Shown here in pieces: positions 29,487 to 40,078 of a DNA stretch of 64,000 nt (its first letter is position 1; each line of letters begins with the position of its first letter). The stretch spans positions 62,001 through 126,000 of the forward strand of contig JADJXV010000024.1 in NCBI GenBank assembly GCA_016720145.1, in the 5' to 3' direction. The position numbers and the translations under genes were made by a program. Below the pieces are notes generated by a model. The model was not told the DNA's origin. It was given only the letters and a program-made list of their open reading frames with translations, and made no database searches. The stretch comes from Ignavibacteria bacterium. GTDB taxonomy: Bacteria > Bacteroidota > Ignavibacteria > Kapaibacteriales > UBA961.

Positions 29487-30677
29487 CTAAAACTTTACAA
29501 AACTGCGTACCGTTCCTCCTATTTTTAGATAATATGCCGACGCGGGCAGATGAGAAACATCTATTCTTTGTGTTGAAAGTTGAGTTTGTTCTACCGAGAG
29601 TACACACATACCGAGCGTGTTGTAAATATTGACAAATTCCGGATTTGTCGAGCCGGTGCTAAAAATTTCCAGATAATCTGAAGTGGGATTAGGGGAAACT
29701 ACCAGACTATTGACTGCCAAATCATTCTCCTCCACAGTATTAGCGCCAAAAGCGTCCACTTTTGATTTAAATACACCTCCATACCTGGTAGCTACAAAAA
29801 TGTTGTTTCCGGAAATAGCCAAGGATACGATATTCAAATTAGTCAGCCCGGAGTTTATAGCAGTCCACGTAGTTCCGTTATCGGTAGAGAGAAATACTCC
29901 CTCAGCAGAAGTTCCTGCAAATATGCGGCTTCCACTAATAACTATAGAATGAACACTACTGTTCCCGGTTCCTATCTTTGCTTTTGTCCATGACTTTCCT
30001 ATATCTGTTGACAAATGTACATTTCCACTTTCACCAACAAAGATATTATTACCATTTATGGCAATAGAGAGCGGTCTGCCTTGAAACTTGGAATTACGCT
30101 CCCAGGTGTTTCCGTTGTCAGTTGATTGAAGTAAACCCCTTTCAACGTCCCCTGCAAACACGTTAGTTCCATCACCGGCAATAGCAGGTATATAGGCAGT
30201 GAAAGGCTCTTTGATTGTCCATTTGTTTCCATTATCTGTTGAGAGATTTATCTCACCCAAATCCGAAGTAGAAATGGAAGCCGCGATAACATTGTTTCCA
30301 CTCAACGCAATCGCCGATATATTAGCTGAACTTACCAAACCGGTATTTTTAGCCATCCAGGTAATACCATTATCGGTGGAAAGAAAGATGCCTTTTTTAT
30401 TTGTACCGGCAAATATCGTAGTTGCGTTAGCTGCAATAGATACCACGATTTGATCCTTACTTGTTATTAACCCTTGATTCCGACTTATCCAGGAACTACC
30501 ATTATCAGTCGTGGAATACAATCCTTGCGGGGTTGACAGAAATATGTTACTACCATTAGAAGAAATGACATAAAGAGTATCGCTTGGCAGGTTGGAACTA
30601 GTGTACTCCCATTGGGCATACACATTGTTGAATATGAACATGGATAAGCAAATGCAAGCAATTAGAGATTTTTTCAT
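29487..30677 (-). CDS. Secreted T9SS protein with BNR/sialidase-like repeats
   Basis: The start is at 30677 (MKKSLIACICLSMFIFNNVYA, 396 residues), preceded by GAAAGG; five more upstream codons are open from a TTG but would spoil the signal peptide. The mature part holds about seven repeats with the S-T-D-N-G-x-x-W motif (LSTDNGTTWTAINSGL), the Asp-box pattern of BNR or photosystem-II-assembly-factor-like propellers. The C-terminus is a T9SS type A domain (LVVSPNPTSDYLEIFSTG, then VNIYNTLGMCV and YYLKIGG). Predicted to be exported and anchored or released; substrate unknown. It stands alone, with two hairpins after it and no partner gene. Confidence 0.88.
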   Translation of the reverse strand: MKKSLIACICLSMFIFNNVYAQWEYTSSNLPSDTLYVISSNGSNIFLSTPQGLYSTTDNGSSWISRNQGLITSKDQIVVSIAANATTIFAGTNKKGIFLSTDNGITWMAKNTGLVSSANISAIALSGNNVIAASISTSDLGEINLSTDNGNKWTIKEPFTAYIPAIAGDGTNVFAGDVERGLLQSTDNGNTWERNSKFQGRPLSIAINGNNIFVGESGNVHLSTDIGKSWTKAKIGTGNSSVHSIVISGSRIFAGTSAEGVFLSTDNGTTWTAINSGLTNLNIVSLAISGNNIFVATRYGGVFKSKVDAFGANTVEENDLAVNSLVVSPNPTSDYLEIFSTGSTNPEFVNIYNTLGMCVLSVEQTQLSTQRIDVSHLPASAYYLKIGGTVRSFVKF

Positions 30678-31143
30678 GATAGCGCCTTTCAATTAAGTAG
30701 ATTAAGAAACTATAATTTTACGTAGTTATTCTATTTCAATTTGAAGCCATTGACGTCAGAAGCTCCACCTCTGCCAGCTCTGGTAATAGTCACGTTGTTT
30801 GAACAAATACCAACGACTTTCCTCCGCCGCGAAAATATGAAAAAAGTCGACATCATCCTTAGTACTTAAGAAAAAAGCGATAGGTACCATTATTTGGTAA
30901 AATTTTCAGAGTCACAATATTGCATGAGTTATGAGATGCTGAAGTTATAATCGCCAATAACTCGCTTCCATGGTAAGCGCGAAATTCATTTTTGTTCAAA
31001 TTCCACGATGTGTATCCCGTCAAGCCAATAGCGTTGCACAAGGATAGTGCTGACTGCGCCCGCCGCTTTTTCCTTCCCGTCCGAAAGAATTTTACCAATC
31101 TCCGCTATGAGTTTATATGGATCTGCATGTATGAGGTCTTGCT
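30678..31143. other. Intergenic stretch without a firm gene
   Basis: About 465 nt upstream of gene N. A 79-codon minus-strand frame at 30859-31098 (begins MVKFFRTGRKKRRAQS) and a short open tail at about 30735-30830 (NNVTITRAGRGGASDVNG) are visible, but neither resembles a family I know or has a ribosome-binding site. They may be scraps of older genes. Confidence 0.45.
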
Positions 31144-33250
31144 CTATTGTTTTGCTTCCAGAAAGTATGTTTTCATCATGCCCTTGCCTTTGATGTCCAT
31201 ATCTCCTCTTTCTTGGAAGTGGAGGGACATTGGGGACGTTGGGGACGAAAGGGATAGGGCGCGCATAAATTCTTCGGATACATGTATTTTCCCTGCCTCG
31301 CCGTGGCTTTCCATCCTACTCGCCGTATTCACCGCATCGCCCCATAAGTCATACGCAAATTTCTTCTTGCCAATCACGCCTGCGACTACTTCTCCACTGT
31401 GAATTCCTATGCGTAATTGAATCTCTTCACCGGTGGAAATTGAACGAAATTCCTTCATCGCTTCCATCATTTCAAGTGCAAAATAAGCCATTGCTTCGGC
31501 GTGGTCAGAGCGGGGGATAGGTGCGCCGGAGACCACCATATACGCGTCGCCGATGGTCTTTATTTTCTCTAAGCCATACTTCTCAGCGAGTGCATCCAAT
31601 GTGCTGAATATTCTATCTAATCCTTCGACAAGTTCCTCGGGGGTAATACGTTGCGAGAGTTTGGTAAAATTGACGATATCGGCAAAAAGCACCGACACAC
31701 TTGGTATTTTCTCAGCGATAAGTTTTCACCGCCGAGTATTCGGTGGGCTATGCTTGGCGGGAGTACATTGTGCAAGAGTTCTTCCGTTGCTTGGTGCTTT
31801 GCATCGGAGGCAGCTTTAGTTATAGCGATTTCTTTTTCACGCTCGGCTGTTTGCTTACGCTGCTCCATGAGGTTGGCGGACTTCTTCGCTTCTTCACTTT
31901 GCACTTCTTTTTCTAATTCGTGGTATTTCTTGTGATGAACGAAAGCTTCTTCCCACCGCTTTTCGTTTTCATACAACTCGGCTAGGGCTTTATGTACACT
32001 ATATAAGTGTAATTTTTCTCCAATTTCTTCATCCATAGCAATAGATTTGAGGAGCATCTCCTCTGCTTTTGCGGGATCGTACCCCTCGAACTTCTTTGTT
32101 GCATAAAGCTCACCAATATTTCCGATAGATGATGCGACTTGTGTTTTTTGACCGAGCTCTTCAACTACAGAAAGAGATTTTGCATAGTATTCCAATGCTA
32201 GCCAGTAGTCACCCAGATGATAATGAACTGCCCCGATATTTGAAATAATTTCTCCATTTTTTATGCCCAGATCTTCATTTGCTGCGAGCGCTTTACCGAA
32301 GTATTCCAATGCGAGGGGGTAGTTGCCAGTATACATATTTACGGCACCTATATTTCCTATAACAATTGCCTTGAAAGGCATTTCTCCAATTTCATCAAAT
32401 AGAGTGAGAGCTTTTGCGAAGTATTCTATTGCTCGGGAGTGGTCGCCCATTTTAGAAAACACGGCTCCGATATTAACCAATGTTCCACCAGTCATTTTTT
32501 TGTCTCCGAGTTCTTCATTTGTTGCGAGAGCTTTTTCCATGTATTTTAATGCAAGGGGAAAGTCACCCATTTTTGAATACACTAACCCGATATTTCCGGT
32601 TATAGATGCAACACCTGACTTCTCAACAAGTTCCTCTCTCATTGCAAGCGCTTTAGCATGGTATTCCAATGCAAGTGTCAAGTCACCACGATTACTATGC
32701 ACGAGCCCGATTCTATTGAGAGAGGTTGCGATGCCGGATTTTTCGCCTAGTTCCTCATTAATTGCAAGTGCTTTAGTGAGATATTCCAAGGCGAGGGGAA
32801 TGTCGCCACAATTATGATGTACGAACCCTATGTTATTTGTAACGAACGCTACTTGTGCAGTATTTCCGAGTTCTTCGTATCCGGCTAACGCTTTGCTATG
32901 GTAGTCCAATGCCGTATCGTAAGAGCCACGATTATTATATACCATTCCGAGGATATCATAGGTTCTTGGAGTTGGTCGTGGATGTGGATGTTTTCTTCGG
33001 CGCTTACAAGTACTCCTTGTGCTAACTCAATTGCTTTATCATACATTCCTCGTTGCAATTCTGTCATAGCCAGTATAAGCAACGCTCTAGCACGGAGATG
33101 CTCTACGGTGTCATTATCTTGAAAAGCGATGCTTGGGTTGTCAAGTTCTGCTAATACTTCACTGGCAAGGAGTTCTGCTTCATCGAAGTTACCTTTTTGT
33201 TCGTGGATATTTGCTTGTTGGATGTGGGATTCGAATTGTTCATTGGTCAT
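31144..33250 (-). pseudogene. TPR-class III cyclase O (group I, linker c) with two frameshifts
   Basis: A complete paralogue of about 703 codons broken twice. From ATG at 33250 (MTNEQFESHIQQANIHEQKG) the frame is lost near 32961, where IHDQLQEP should run into YDILGMVYNNRG; one missing base explains it. It is lost again near 31725, where RILGGE should run into KLIAEKIPSVSVLFADIV; again one base is missing. Between them lie about eight TPRs (32945-32100) and the coiled coil. The catalytic domain is group I with all expected motifs, and the linker ALSLSSPTSPMSLHFQ is type c. Both breaks are next to short homopolymers, so sequencing error is a real alternative. If genuine, TPR and cyclase halves are separated. 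Confidence 0.85.
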
Positions 33251-33260
33251 AATATGGTTC

Positions 33261-33390
33261 TTAATTTGGTTGTGTTAAATAGTATGTTTTCATCATGCCT
33301 TTTCCTTTGATTGCCATCTAGCCTCGATCTGCAAACCTGAAGGACGATAGGGACAATAAGGACGTTAGGGACAGGATGTGATCTGCTTCA
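33261..33390 (-). pseudogene. 3'-end remnant of a cyclase gene
   Basis: The minus-strand frame ending at 33261 reads a type c linker (SLTSLLSLSSFRFADRG), then a TAG where Glu is expected, then MAIKGKGMMKTYYLTQPN and a TAA. It is the linker and tail of a cyclase whose body is gone. It lies directly upstream of gene O's start, where an intact neighbour would sit. Confidence 0.75.
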
Positions 33391-33416
33391 TTCACTGCAA
33401 TATTACCGTAATAATC

Positions 33417-33836
33417 CTAAAATCCTGTAATCCTATAAATCCTAGTTCAGATATTCTTCTCCATAAAATACGTTTCCATCATCCTTCAATCCTTCAATCC
33501 TTCAATCCTTCAATCTTAGTTCAGACATTCTTCACCATAAAGTAGTCTCCATCATGCTTGAATCCTTGAATCCTTGAATCCTTCAATCCTTCAATCCTAG
33601 TTCAGACATTCTTCACCATAAAGTAGTCTCCATCATGCTTGAATCCTTGAATCCTTGAATCCTTCAATCCTAGTTCAGACATTCTTCACCATAAAGTAGT
33701 CTCCATCATCCTTCAATCCTGAACTTTGAATCCTTCAATCCTAGTTCAGACATTCTTCACCATAAAGTAGTCTCCATCATCCTTCAATCCTTCAATCCTT
33801 GAATCCTTCAATCCTTGAATCCTAGTTCAGACATTC
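33417..33836. repeat. Tandem array of CCTTCAAT octamers and captured gene-end sequence
   Basis: Units of about 70-82 bp repeat from about 33442 to the stop of gene P. Each combines octamers (CCTTCAAT and variants CCTTGAAT, CCTATAAAT), the motif CCTAGTTCAGAC, and a degenerate copy of the last about 35 bp of gene P (minus-strand sense ATGGAGACTACTTTATGG). CTAGTTCAGA-type motifs lie near 33442, 33516, 33597, 33671, 33741 and 33822. It contains no gene. Confidence 0.85.
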
Positions 33837-35530
33837 TTCACCATAAAATACGTTTTCATCCACCCCTTGCCCTTAATCTCAATCTCGCCACGCTCCTCAA
33901 AAATTATCTCACCCAAATCATCATCTATCATATCCATTCTATTCTGCAAGTGGAAAGCAAAGTCTTCACTGACATGTATTTTTCCCGGCTCACCGTGAGA
34001 CTCCATGCGAGCTGCAGTATTCACGCTATCGGAGTAAATATCATAGACAAAACGTTCATCACCAATGACGCCACCCACAACCGAACCGGTATGCAAGCCG
34101 ATCCGAAGTCCGAACTTTGTACCAACAGGCAGGTATTCTTTAAATTCTTCAGGTAGCCTTATATCCTTTTGCATTTCGAGAGCTGCTCTTGCCATACTCT
34201 CAGCGTGGTCAGCGCATTCAATCGGCGCGCCGGCGACTGCCATGTATCCGTCACCGATGGTTTTGATTTTCTCACAACCATATTTTTTCATAATTACATC
34301 AAAGGTGCCGAAGACATAATTTAAAAAACGAACCACAATCGCTGCCGGCATTCGGGCGGAAATTGGTGTAAACCCAACAATATCAGCAAATAATATCGAC
34401 ACAGACGCGAAATTATCGGCGATGTCCAATTCTCCGGCGATGAGGCGATCGGCGATACTTGGCGGCAGCACTTTATGCAGAACAGTCGTTGTGGCTTTGA
34501 GCTCAGCAGCAGCAGCGGCACGTTCAATGACAAGCGTTTTTTCTCGCTCGGCTGTTTTATGTTCGTAGTCGAACCTCGTCGCTTCTTTTCTCGCTTCGAC
34601 ACTCTTGACTTCATGTTCTAATTCCACATATTTTTCAAGTGCTTCCAAAGCTTTTGCAGTGTCACCTTTCTTCTTGTACAGAGCCGTAAGTAATTTGTAA
34701 CTGTTCCGGAATTCAAATGCATGAATATCGAGTTCGCGGATAATGGTCAGCGAACGTTGAAGAAATTCTATCGCCTTATCATCATCATAGCCGTCAAACT
34801 GTTCGGTACTGTAGAGCTGACCAAGAAACCCGAACCACAATCCTTCCAATCGTTTGTCTTGTGTATCGATGCTCACTTGAAGGGCTTTCGAGAGATATTC
34901 TAATGATTGAGGATAGTCACCACTATCAAGATAGGTCACGCCAATATTCCCGGTTACCATGCATTTATAATTGAGGAGACTGTTTTCTTCTAAAAGAGCA
35001 AGCGCCTCGTGAGAATGTACCAACGACGCGTTGTAATCGGCAATTCGACGATACCCTTCTCCAATATTAGAGAGGGCATTTACGATGGATTCTGCTGTAC
35101 CATGTTCTCTGCTGATTGCAAGAGCTTTACGGGCATACTCAATAGCACGATCATCCTCGCCGAGCTCAGAGTACATACCGGCTATATTAGAATACAAATT
35201 CGATATCCGGTTATAATTGCGAATTCGTTCAGAATAGGTAATACTCATCGATGCATATTCGAGTCCCGAAGCGAAGTCGTACCTGCTCGAAGCAATCACA
35301 TTCAGCCGGTTATAAGCATGAGCAATTTGATAAATAACGTTGTATTTCACAGAGTTTGGGTCTAATTCATCTACAATATCCTGCAATTTTTCGAGTTGGA
35401 GGAGAGTTTCGAGCGCTGACATTGCCAAGCGTTCTGATTCATCATATTCATACGTTATAAAGATATAGTGCGCTTTTATCAGTTTTTCTATCGCTCCATC
35501 GAGCTGCTCTTGGACGTGGTCATTGTTCAT
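33827..35530 (-). CDS. TPR-class III adenylate cyclase P (group III, linker d)
   Basis: A shorter member (567 residues) with a cap related to gene B (IEKLIKAHYIFITYEYDESE) and only about three to four TPRs (GEDDRAIEYARKAL, GDYPQSLEYLSKAL, 115-260). The degenerate DGYDDDKAIEFLQRSL and GDTAKALEALEKYVELEHEV follow. The catalytic domain starts near 376 with Asp383, Lys423, Asp427, Asp497, Asn504 and Arg508; the motif reads YDIYSDSVNTAARM, Ser for the usual Ala. The linker FAFHLQNRMDMIDDD is type d, and the tail ends KTYFMVKNV. Its stop lies inside the GTCTGAAC end of the adjoining repeat array. The start overlaps gene Q's stop by 4 nt, with GGAG 5 nt upstream. Confidence 0.92.
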   Translation of the reverse strand: MNNDHVQEQLDGAIEKLIKAHYIFITYEYDESERLAMSALETLLQLEKLQDIVDELDPNSVKYNVIYQIAHAYNRLNVIASSRYDFASGLEYASMSITYSERIRNYNRISNLYSNIAGMYSELGEDDRAIEYARKALAISREHGTAESIVNALSNIGEGYRRIADYNASLVHSHEALALLEENSLLNYKCMVTGNIGVTYLDSGDYPQSLEYLSKALQVSIDTQDKRLEGLWFGFLGQLYSTEQFDGYDDDKAIEFLQRSLTIIRELDIHAFEFRNSYKLLTALYKKKGDTAKALEALEKYVELEHEVKSVEARKEATRFDYEHKTAEREKTLVIERAAAAAELKATTTVLHKVLPPSIADRLIAGELDIADNFASVSILFADIVGFTPISARMPAAIVVRFLNYVFGTFDVIMKKYGCEKIKTIGDGYMAVAGAPIECADHAESMARAALEMQKDIRLPEEFKEYLPVGTKFGLRIGLHTGSVVGGVIGDERFVYDIYSDSVNTAARMESHGEPGKIHVSEDFAFHLQNRMDMIDDDLGEIIFEERGEIEIKGKGWMKTYFMVKNV

Positions 35531-37602
35531 AATTTCTCCAAAAAATATGTTTTCATCATTCCCTTGCCTTTGATTGCCATCTCGCCGCGCCTGATAAATT
35601 GTAGAGACGTTGCATGCAACGTCTCTACGGCATGTTTGAATTCCTCCGATACATGTATTTTCCCGGCTTCCCCGTGGCTTTCCATCCTACTCGCCACATT
35701 CACCGCATCACCCCACATATCATAGGAGAATTTGTTCTCGCCGATCACACCGGCTACTACTGAACCTGTGTGTAAGCCAATCCTGAGGTCAACTTTATCA
35801 CCTGAATCTGTACGATAATTTTCCATAAACTCTGCTACTTCCAACGCAAAAAGCACCGCTCGCTCAGCGTGATTTTCTTGAGGAATAGGTGCGCCGGCTA
35901 CTGCCATATAAGAATCACCGATAGTCTTGATTTTCTCTAGTCCATGTTTGCGGGCTATTTGATCGAATTGACTAAAAATTCCATTCAGCATTCCCACTAA
36001 TTCCTCAGCTGTCACTTGCTGGGATAGCTTCGTAAATCCAACAATATCAGAGAAAAAGACGGAAACATGGTCGTGAGAATCAGCAATCATTTTCTCACCT
36101 GCTACCATACGTTCGGCAATCTGAGCCGGAAGGATATTATGGAGTATTTTTTCTTGTTCTTGGAAACGGGCGAGCTTGATTTGGCGGTCACGTTCGGACT
36201 CTTCAATCTTTCGGCGGTGTTCCATAAGCTGCGCTTGTTTGGTAGCTTCTTCGCTTTGGACTTCGAGGTAGAGGGTGTGGTATTTTTCGAAGTGTTCGCG
36301 AGATTCTTTCCAGCGTTCTGTCTGTTTGTATAATTCTGAAAGTAATTTATGTGAGCCATAAATGTGATGAATCGCTCCAACCTCTTCATTCATTGCCAGA
36401 GCTCATAGCAGCATTTCCTCTGCCTTTTCAGGTTCATAGCCATCGAAGTCTATTGAGGCATAAACCGAGCCGATACTTCCTATAGTTCGTGCTACATCCG
36501 CTCTCATACCCAAACTTTCGAGTTCTGACTGGGCTTTAGAGAAGTATTCCAACGCACTTGAGTAGTTGCTAAGTGATAGATGCAGGTTCCCGATCTCTCC
36601 CAAAACTCTTGCGGCATCTCCTCTCATACCAAGCTCTTCGAGTGTAGACAGTGCTTCAGTTAAGTACTCTAACGCAATTGATTGGTTTCCCAAATTCAAA
36701 TGCACGAGCCCGATGTTTCCGCTAAGCCTCGCGGCTCCAGCTTTGTCGCCAAGGTATTTATGCGCAACGTGTGCTTTTTCAAAGTATTCGATAGCACCGG
36801 AGTAGTCGCCAAGAGCGAAATACACGTTCCCAATATTTCCTGTAACGGCTGCGACATCTATTCTACTGCCGAGTTTTTCATGTAAGGTGAGTGCTTTATC
36901 GAAAAATTCCAATGCACAGGAGTGGTTACCCAGATTCCAATGAACGAGTCCGATATTTCCCGTAAGTCTTGCAACTGATGCTTGGTTGCCGAGTTTCTCA
37001 TGTTCTTCGAGCGCTTTTGTACCGTATTCCAATGCGCTGGGGTAGTTGCCAAGTATATAATAAACGTTCCCGATATTTCCTGTAACTCTTGCAGCCGATG
37101 TTTTATTGCCGAGCTCCTCATGAGCAGTAAGTGCTTTTGCGTAGTAGTCCAACGCAAGTGTGTAGTCAGAGAGACTCGTGTATATAATACCTATGTTGCC
37201 GAGATGTCTTGCCACACCTGATTTGTTACCTAGTTCCTCATCAACTGCTATTGCCTTGGCGTAGTAATCCAATGCTAGCAGATACTCTGAGAGATCCTTA
37301 TGCACAGCCCCAATGTTGCCGAGAGCTTTCGCAATTCCTTCTTTGTCGAAGAGAACATTGCTTATGTTTAAAGCGGCAGTGAAGAATTCAAGAGCGATTG
37401 AGTAATTACTCCGTCGATATGCAATTACACCGAGTAAGTTGGTGGTACTAGCCCGGAGTAAGTTACCATCCCGATCATCCATATCTCCAATAAGTAGGAT
37501 GTCAAGGACTTGCTGTGCAAGTTTATCTGCTTCATTATAGTTGCCTATGTTTTGGGCTTCTTCAGCTCGGATGAGCAAGGCTTTTAATTCTTCGTGTGTC
37601 AT
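35527..37602 (-). pseudogene. TPR-class III cyclase Q (group II, linker b) with an in-frame TGA
   Basis: From ATG at 37602 the frame encodes a cap and eight TPRs (SEYLLALDYYAKAI, GNHSCALEFFDKAL) up to EGYEPEKAEEMLL-type sequence. It hits TGA at 36403-36405 and continues in the same frame with ALAMNEEVGAIHHIYG, the coiled coil and a complete group II catalytic domain (FFSDIVGFTKLS, EKIKTIGDSYM, YDMWGDAVNVASRM). Paralogues have Lys or Arg at this codon (EEYLLRAIAMNEAL in G), so a CGA-to-TGA change is the simplest cause. A 288-residue reinitiated protein from ATG at 36393 would lack the TPRs but keep the cyclase. Linker b carries the 28-bp palindrome. Selenocysteine is unlikely at this helix position. 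Confidence 0.85.
35601..35628. repeat. Palindrome family b, copy 1 (in gene Q)
   Basis: A perfect 28-bp palindrome with half-site GTAGAGACGTTGCA, in the linker codons (HAVETLHATSLQF) between catalytic domain and tail. Identical copies lie in genes R and AA. Confidence 0.95.
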
Positions 37603-37603
37603 T

Positions 37604-38007
37604 GTCTGAACTATGATTTATATGATTTTCATGATTAACATGATTATTAATAGTAGTTGTAGATCTGTCGCATAGAATTATAGTATGGTATAATATTCCT
37701 TCAAACCTTCAATCATTCAATCCTTCAATCCTAACATCATTCAATCCTTCAATCCTAACATCATTCAATCCTTCAATCCTAACATCATTCAATCCTTCAA
37801 TCCTAACATCATTCAATCCTTCAAACCTTCAATCCTTCATTCCTTCAAACCTTCAATCCTAACATCTTTCAATCCTAACATCCTTTAATCCTATAAATCC
37901 TTCAATCCAAACATCCTTCAATCCAAACATCCTTCAATCCAAACATCCTTCAATCCTAACACCCTTCAATCCTAAAATCCGTTAATCCTATAAATCCTAG
38001 TTCAGAC
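37604..38007. mobile_element. MITE-like element 1 with 24-bp terminal inverted repeats
   Basis: The left end (37604-37627, GTCTGAACTATGATTTATA...) and the right end (37984-38007, ...TATAAATCCTAGTTCAGAC) are inverted repeats matching at 22 of 24 positions. The interior holds 9-nt ATCATnnnA-type repeats on the left and CCTTCAAT/CCTAACAT octamers on the right, with no open frame. The left end is 1 nt from the start codon of gene Q, and the right end contains the stop codon of gene R. Confidence 0.75.
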
Positions 38008-40077
38008 ATTCTCCAAAAAATACGTTTTCATCATCCCTTTACCTTTGATATCAATTTCGCCGCGCCTGATAAATTGTAGAGACGTTGCATGCAACGTCTC
38101 TACGGCATGTTTGAATTCCTCTGATACATGGATTTTCCCCGGTTCGCCGTGGCTCTCCATCCTACTCGCCGTATTCACCGCATCTCCCCACATATCGTAG
38201 GAGAATTTGTTCTCGCCAATCACACCGGCTACGACTGAACCTGTATGTAAGCCAATTCTCAGCTCAACTTTATCACCTGAATCAGTGCGGTAATTTTCCA
38301 TAAATTCAACTACTTCCAACGCAAAAAGCACCGCTCGCTCAGCGTGATTATCGTGAGGAATAGGCGCGCCGGCTACCGCCATATAAGAATCACCGATAGT
38401 CTTGATTTTCTCGAGTCCATGTTTGCGGGCGAGTTGGTCGAATTGACTAAAAATTCCATTCAGCATTCCCACTAATTCCTCGGCTGTCACTTGCTGGGAT
38501 AGCTTCGTAAATCCAACAATATCAGAGAAAAAGACGGAAACATGGTCGTGAGAATCAGCAATCATTTTCTCACCGGCCACCATACGCTCGGCAATCTGAG
38601 CCGGCAGGATATTATGAAGGATTTTTTCTTGTTCCTGAAATCGGGCGAGTTTTATTTGGCGGTCACGTTCAGATTCTTCAATCTTCCGGCGGTGTTCCAT
38701 AAGCTGCGCTTGCTTGGTAGCTTCCTCACTTTGGACTTCGAGGTAGAGGGTGTGGTATTTTTCGAAATGCTCTCTTGATTCTTTCCAGCGCTCTGTTGTT
38801 GCGTAGAGTGCGGATAAGTTTTTATGAACCCCATATAATTGTTGTTTCGAACCTATTTCATTGCATATCATCATTGCTTTACGCAAGTATTCCTCTGCTT
38901 TGGCTGCATCGTAGCCGTAGAACTTCAGCGTTGCGTAGGTTTCCCCGATGTTTCCGAGAAGTCTTGCAACTCCCGATCTGTTACCAATTTCTTCATCGAG
39001 TACTAATGCCTTGCTAAAGTATTCCAATGCAAGAGGGAAGTTAGAGAGATTCGCATGTACAAGTCCTATGTTGCCAAACTTAATGGCTACTCCCGCTTTG
39101 TTGCCGAGTTCAACATCGAAAACTAATGCCTTTTCATAGTAGTCCAAAGCAAGCTGATAGTTAGATAGATTCATTTGCACTATACCGATACTGCTGAGAC
39201 TGCTAGCTACGCCTGCTTTGTTGCGGATTTCTTCTGATAGTGCTAATGCATTGCCGAAATAGTGCAAAGCAAGCGGGTAGTCTAATAGTTTTTGATACAC
39301 ATTCCCTATATTGCCGAGCCAAGCTACTACGAGTGTTTTATTCTCGAGTTCTTCATGGATCGCTAATGCTTTCTTTAAATACTCTAAAGCAAGTGGGAAG
39401 TCCGAGACAGAATGATATACAATCCCTTTATTACCGAGACATGATGCCATGAGTGTTTTAATCCCTAGTTCTTCTGCGAGTGTTAAAGACTTGCCGAAGT
39501 AATCTAATGCAAGTGGGTAGTTCGAAAGTCTCTGATACACAATACCGATATTGGCGAGATGCCTTGCCATTCCCGTTTTGTTATTGTATTCATCATAAAG
39601 CACAAAGGCCTTACCTAAATACTCTAATGCAATTGGGTAGTTTGAGAGATTCATATGTACAAGTCCGATATTTCCCAGATTAGTTGCAACTCTGAATTTG
39701 TTTCCAAGTTCTATATCTAGTGCTAATGCTTTGGTGTAGAAATGTAATGCAAGCAGATAGTCCGAGAGTGAGTAATGTACAGTCCCAATGTTGCCGAGTG
39801 CTTTAGAGATTCCCTCGCGGTCTTTGTAGTCTTCGCTTATTTTCAGAGTGGAATTATAGTATTCGAGAGCGAGGATGTAATTGCTGCGCTGACATGCAAT
39901 AAAGCCTAAGATACGGGTGGCACTAGCGCGGAGTGAATTTCCATCCCTACTTACCACATCTACAGTAAGTAGTTTATCGAGTACCTGTTGTGCAAGTTTC
40001 TCCGCTTCATCATAGTTGCCTATGTTTTGCGCATCTTCTGCGCGAGTGAGTAGCGTCTTTAATTCTTCGTTTGTCAT
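38002..40077 (-). CDS. TPR-class III adenylate cyclase R (group II, linker b)
   Basis: A 691-residue member with eight TPRs (about 90-405) of the SNYPLALDYFGKSL type, closely related to gene Q in cap (MTNEELKTLLTRAEDAQNIGNYDEAEKLAQQVL), adaptor (YHTLYLEVQSEEATKQ) and catalytic domain. This suggests Q and R are a recent duplicate pair. The cyclase starts near 512 with Asp519, Lys559, Asp563 (GDSYM), Asp628, Asn635 and Arg639. Linker b encodes HAVETLHATSLQFIRR. The final Val and the stop codon (GTC TGA) come from the end of MITE-like element 1; the element 2 end is 1 nt before the start codon. It is therefore isolated by repeats on both sides. Confidence 0.93.
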   Translation of the reverse strand: MTNEELKTLLTRAEDAQNIGNYDEAEKLAQQVLDKLLTVDVVSRDGNSLRASATRILGFIACQRSNYILALEYYNSTLKISEDYKDREGISKALGNIGTVHYSLSDYLLALHFYTKALALDIELGNKFRVATNLGNIGLVHMNLSNYPIALEYLGKAFVLYDEYNNKTGMARHLANIGIVYQRLSNYPLALDYFGKSLTLAEELGIKTLMASCLGNKGIVYHSVSDFPLALEYLKKALAIHEELENKTLVVAWLGNIGNVYQKLLDYPLALHYFGNALALSEEIRNKAGVASSLSSIGIVQMNLSNYQLALDYYEKALVFDVELGNKAGVAIKFGNIGLVHANLSNFPLALEYFSKALVLDEEIGNRSGVARLLGNIGETYATLKFYGYDAAKAEEYLRKAMMICNEIGSKQQLYGVHKNLSALYATTERWKESREHFEKYHTLYLEVQSEEATKQAQLMEHRRKIEESERDRQIKLARFQEQEKILHNILPAQIAERMVAGEKMIADSHDHVSVFFSDIVGFTKLSQQVTAEELVGMLNGIFSQFDQLARKHGLEKIKTIGDSYMAVAGAPIPHDNHAERAVLFALEVVEFMENYRTDSGDKVELRIGLHTGSVVAGVIGENKFSYDMWGDAVNTASRMESHGEPGKIHVSEEFKHAVETLHATSLQFIRRGEIDIKGKGMMKTYFLENV
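38076..38103. repeat. Palindrome family b, copy 2 (in gene R)
   Basis: The same perfect 28-bp palindrome (half-site GTAGAGACGTTGCA) at the same codon position as in genes Q and AA. Flanking codons GATAAATT on one side and GGCATGTTTGAATTC on the other are also shared with Q. Confidence 0.95.
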
Positions 40078-40078
40078 T

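Noticed and set aside
30859..31098. 79-codon minus-strand frame upstream of gene N
   Set aside because: No recognised domain, no ribosome-binding site and odd composition; mentioned only within the intergenic entry.
36403..36405. Selenocysteine or programmed readthrough at the TGA in gene Q
   Set aside because: The paralogues have Lys or Arg, not Cys, at this position; no supporting stem-loop was recognised, and a simple nonsense change explains it.
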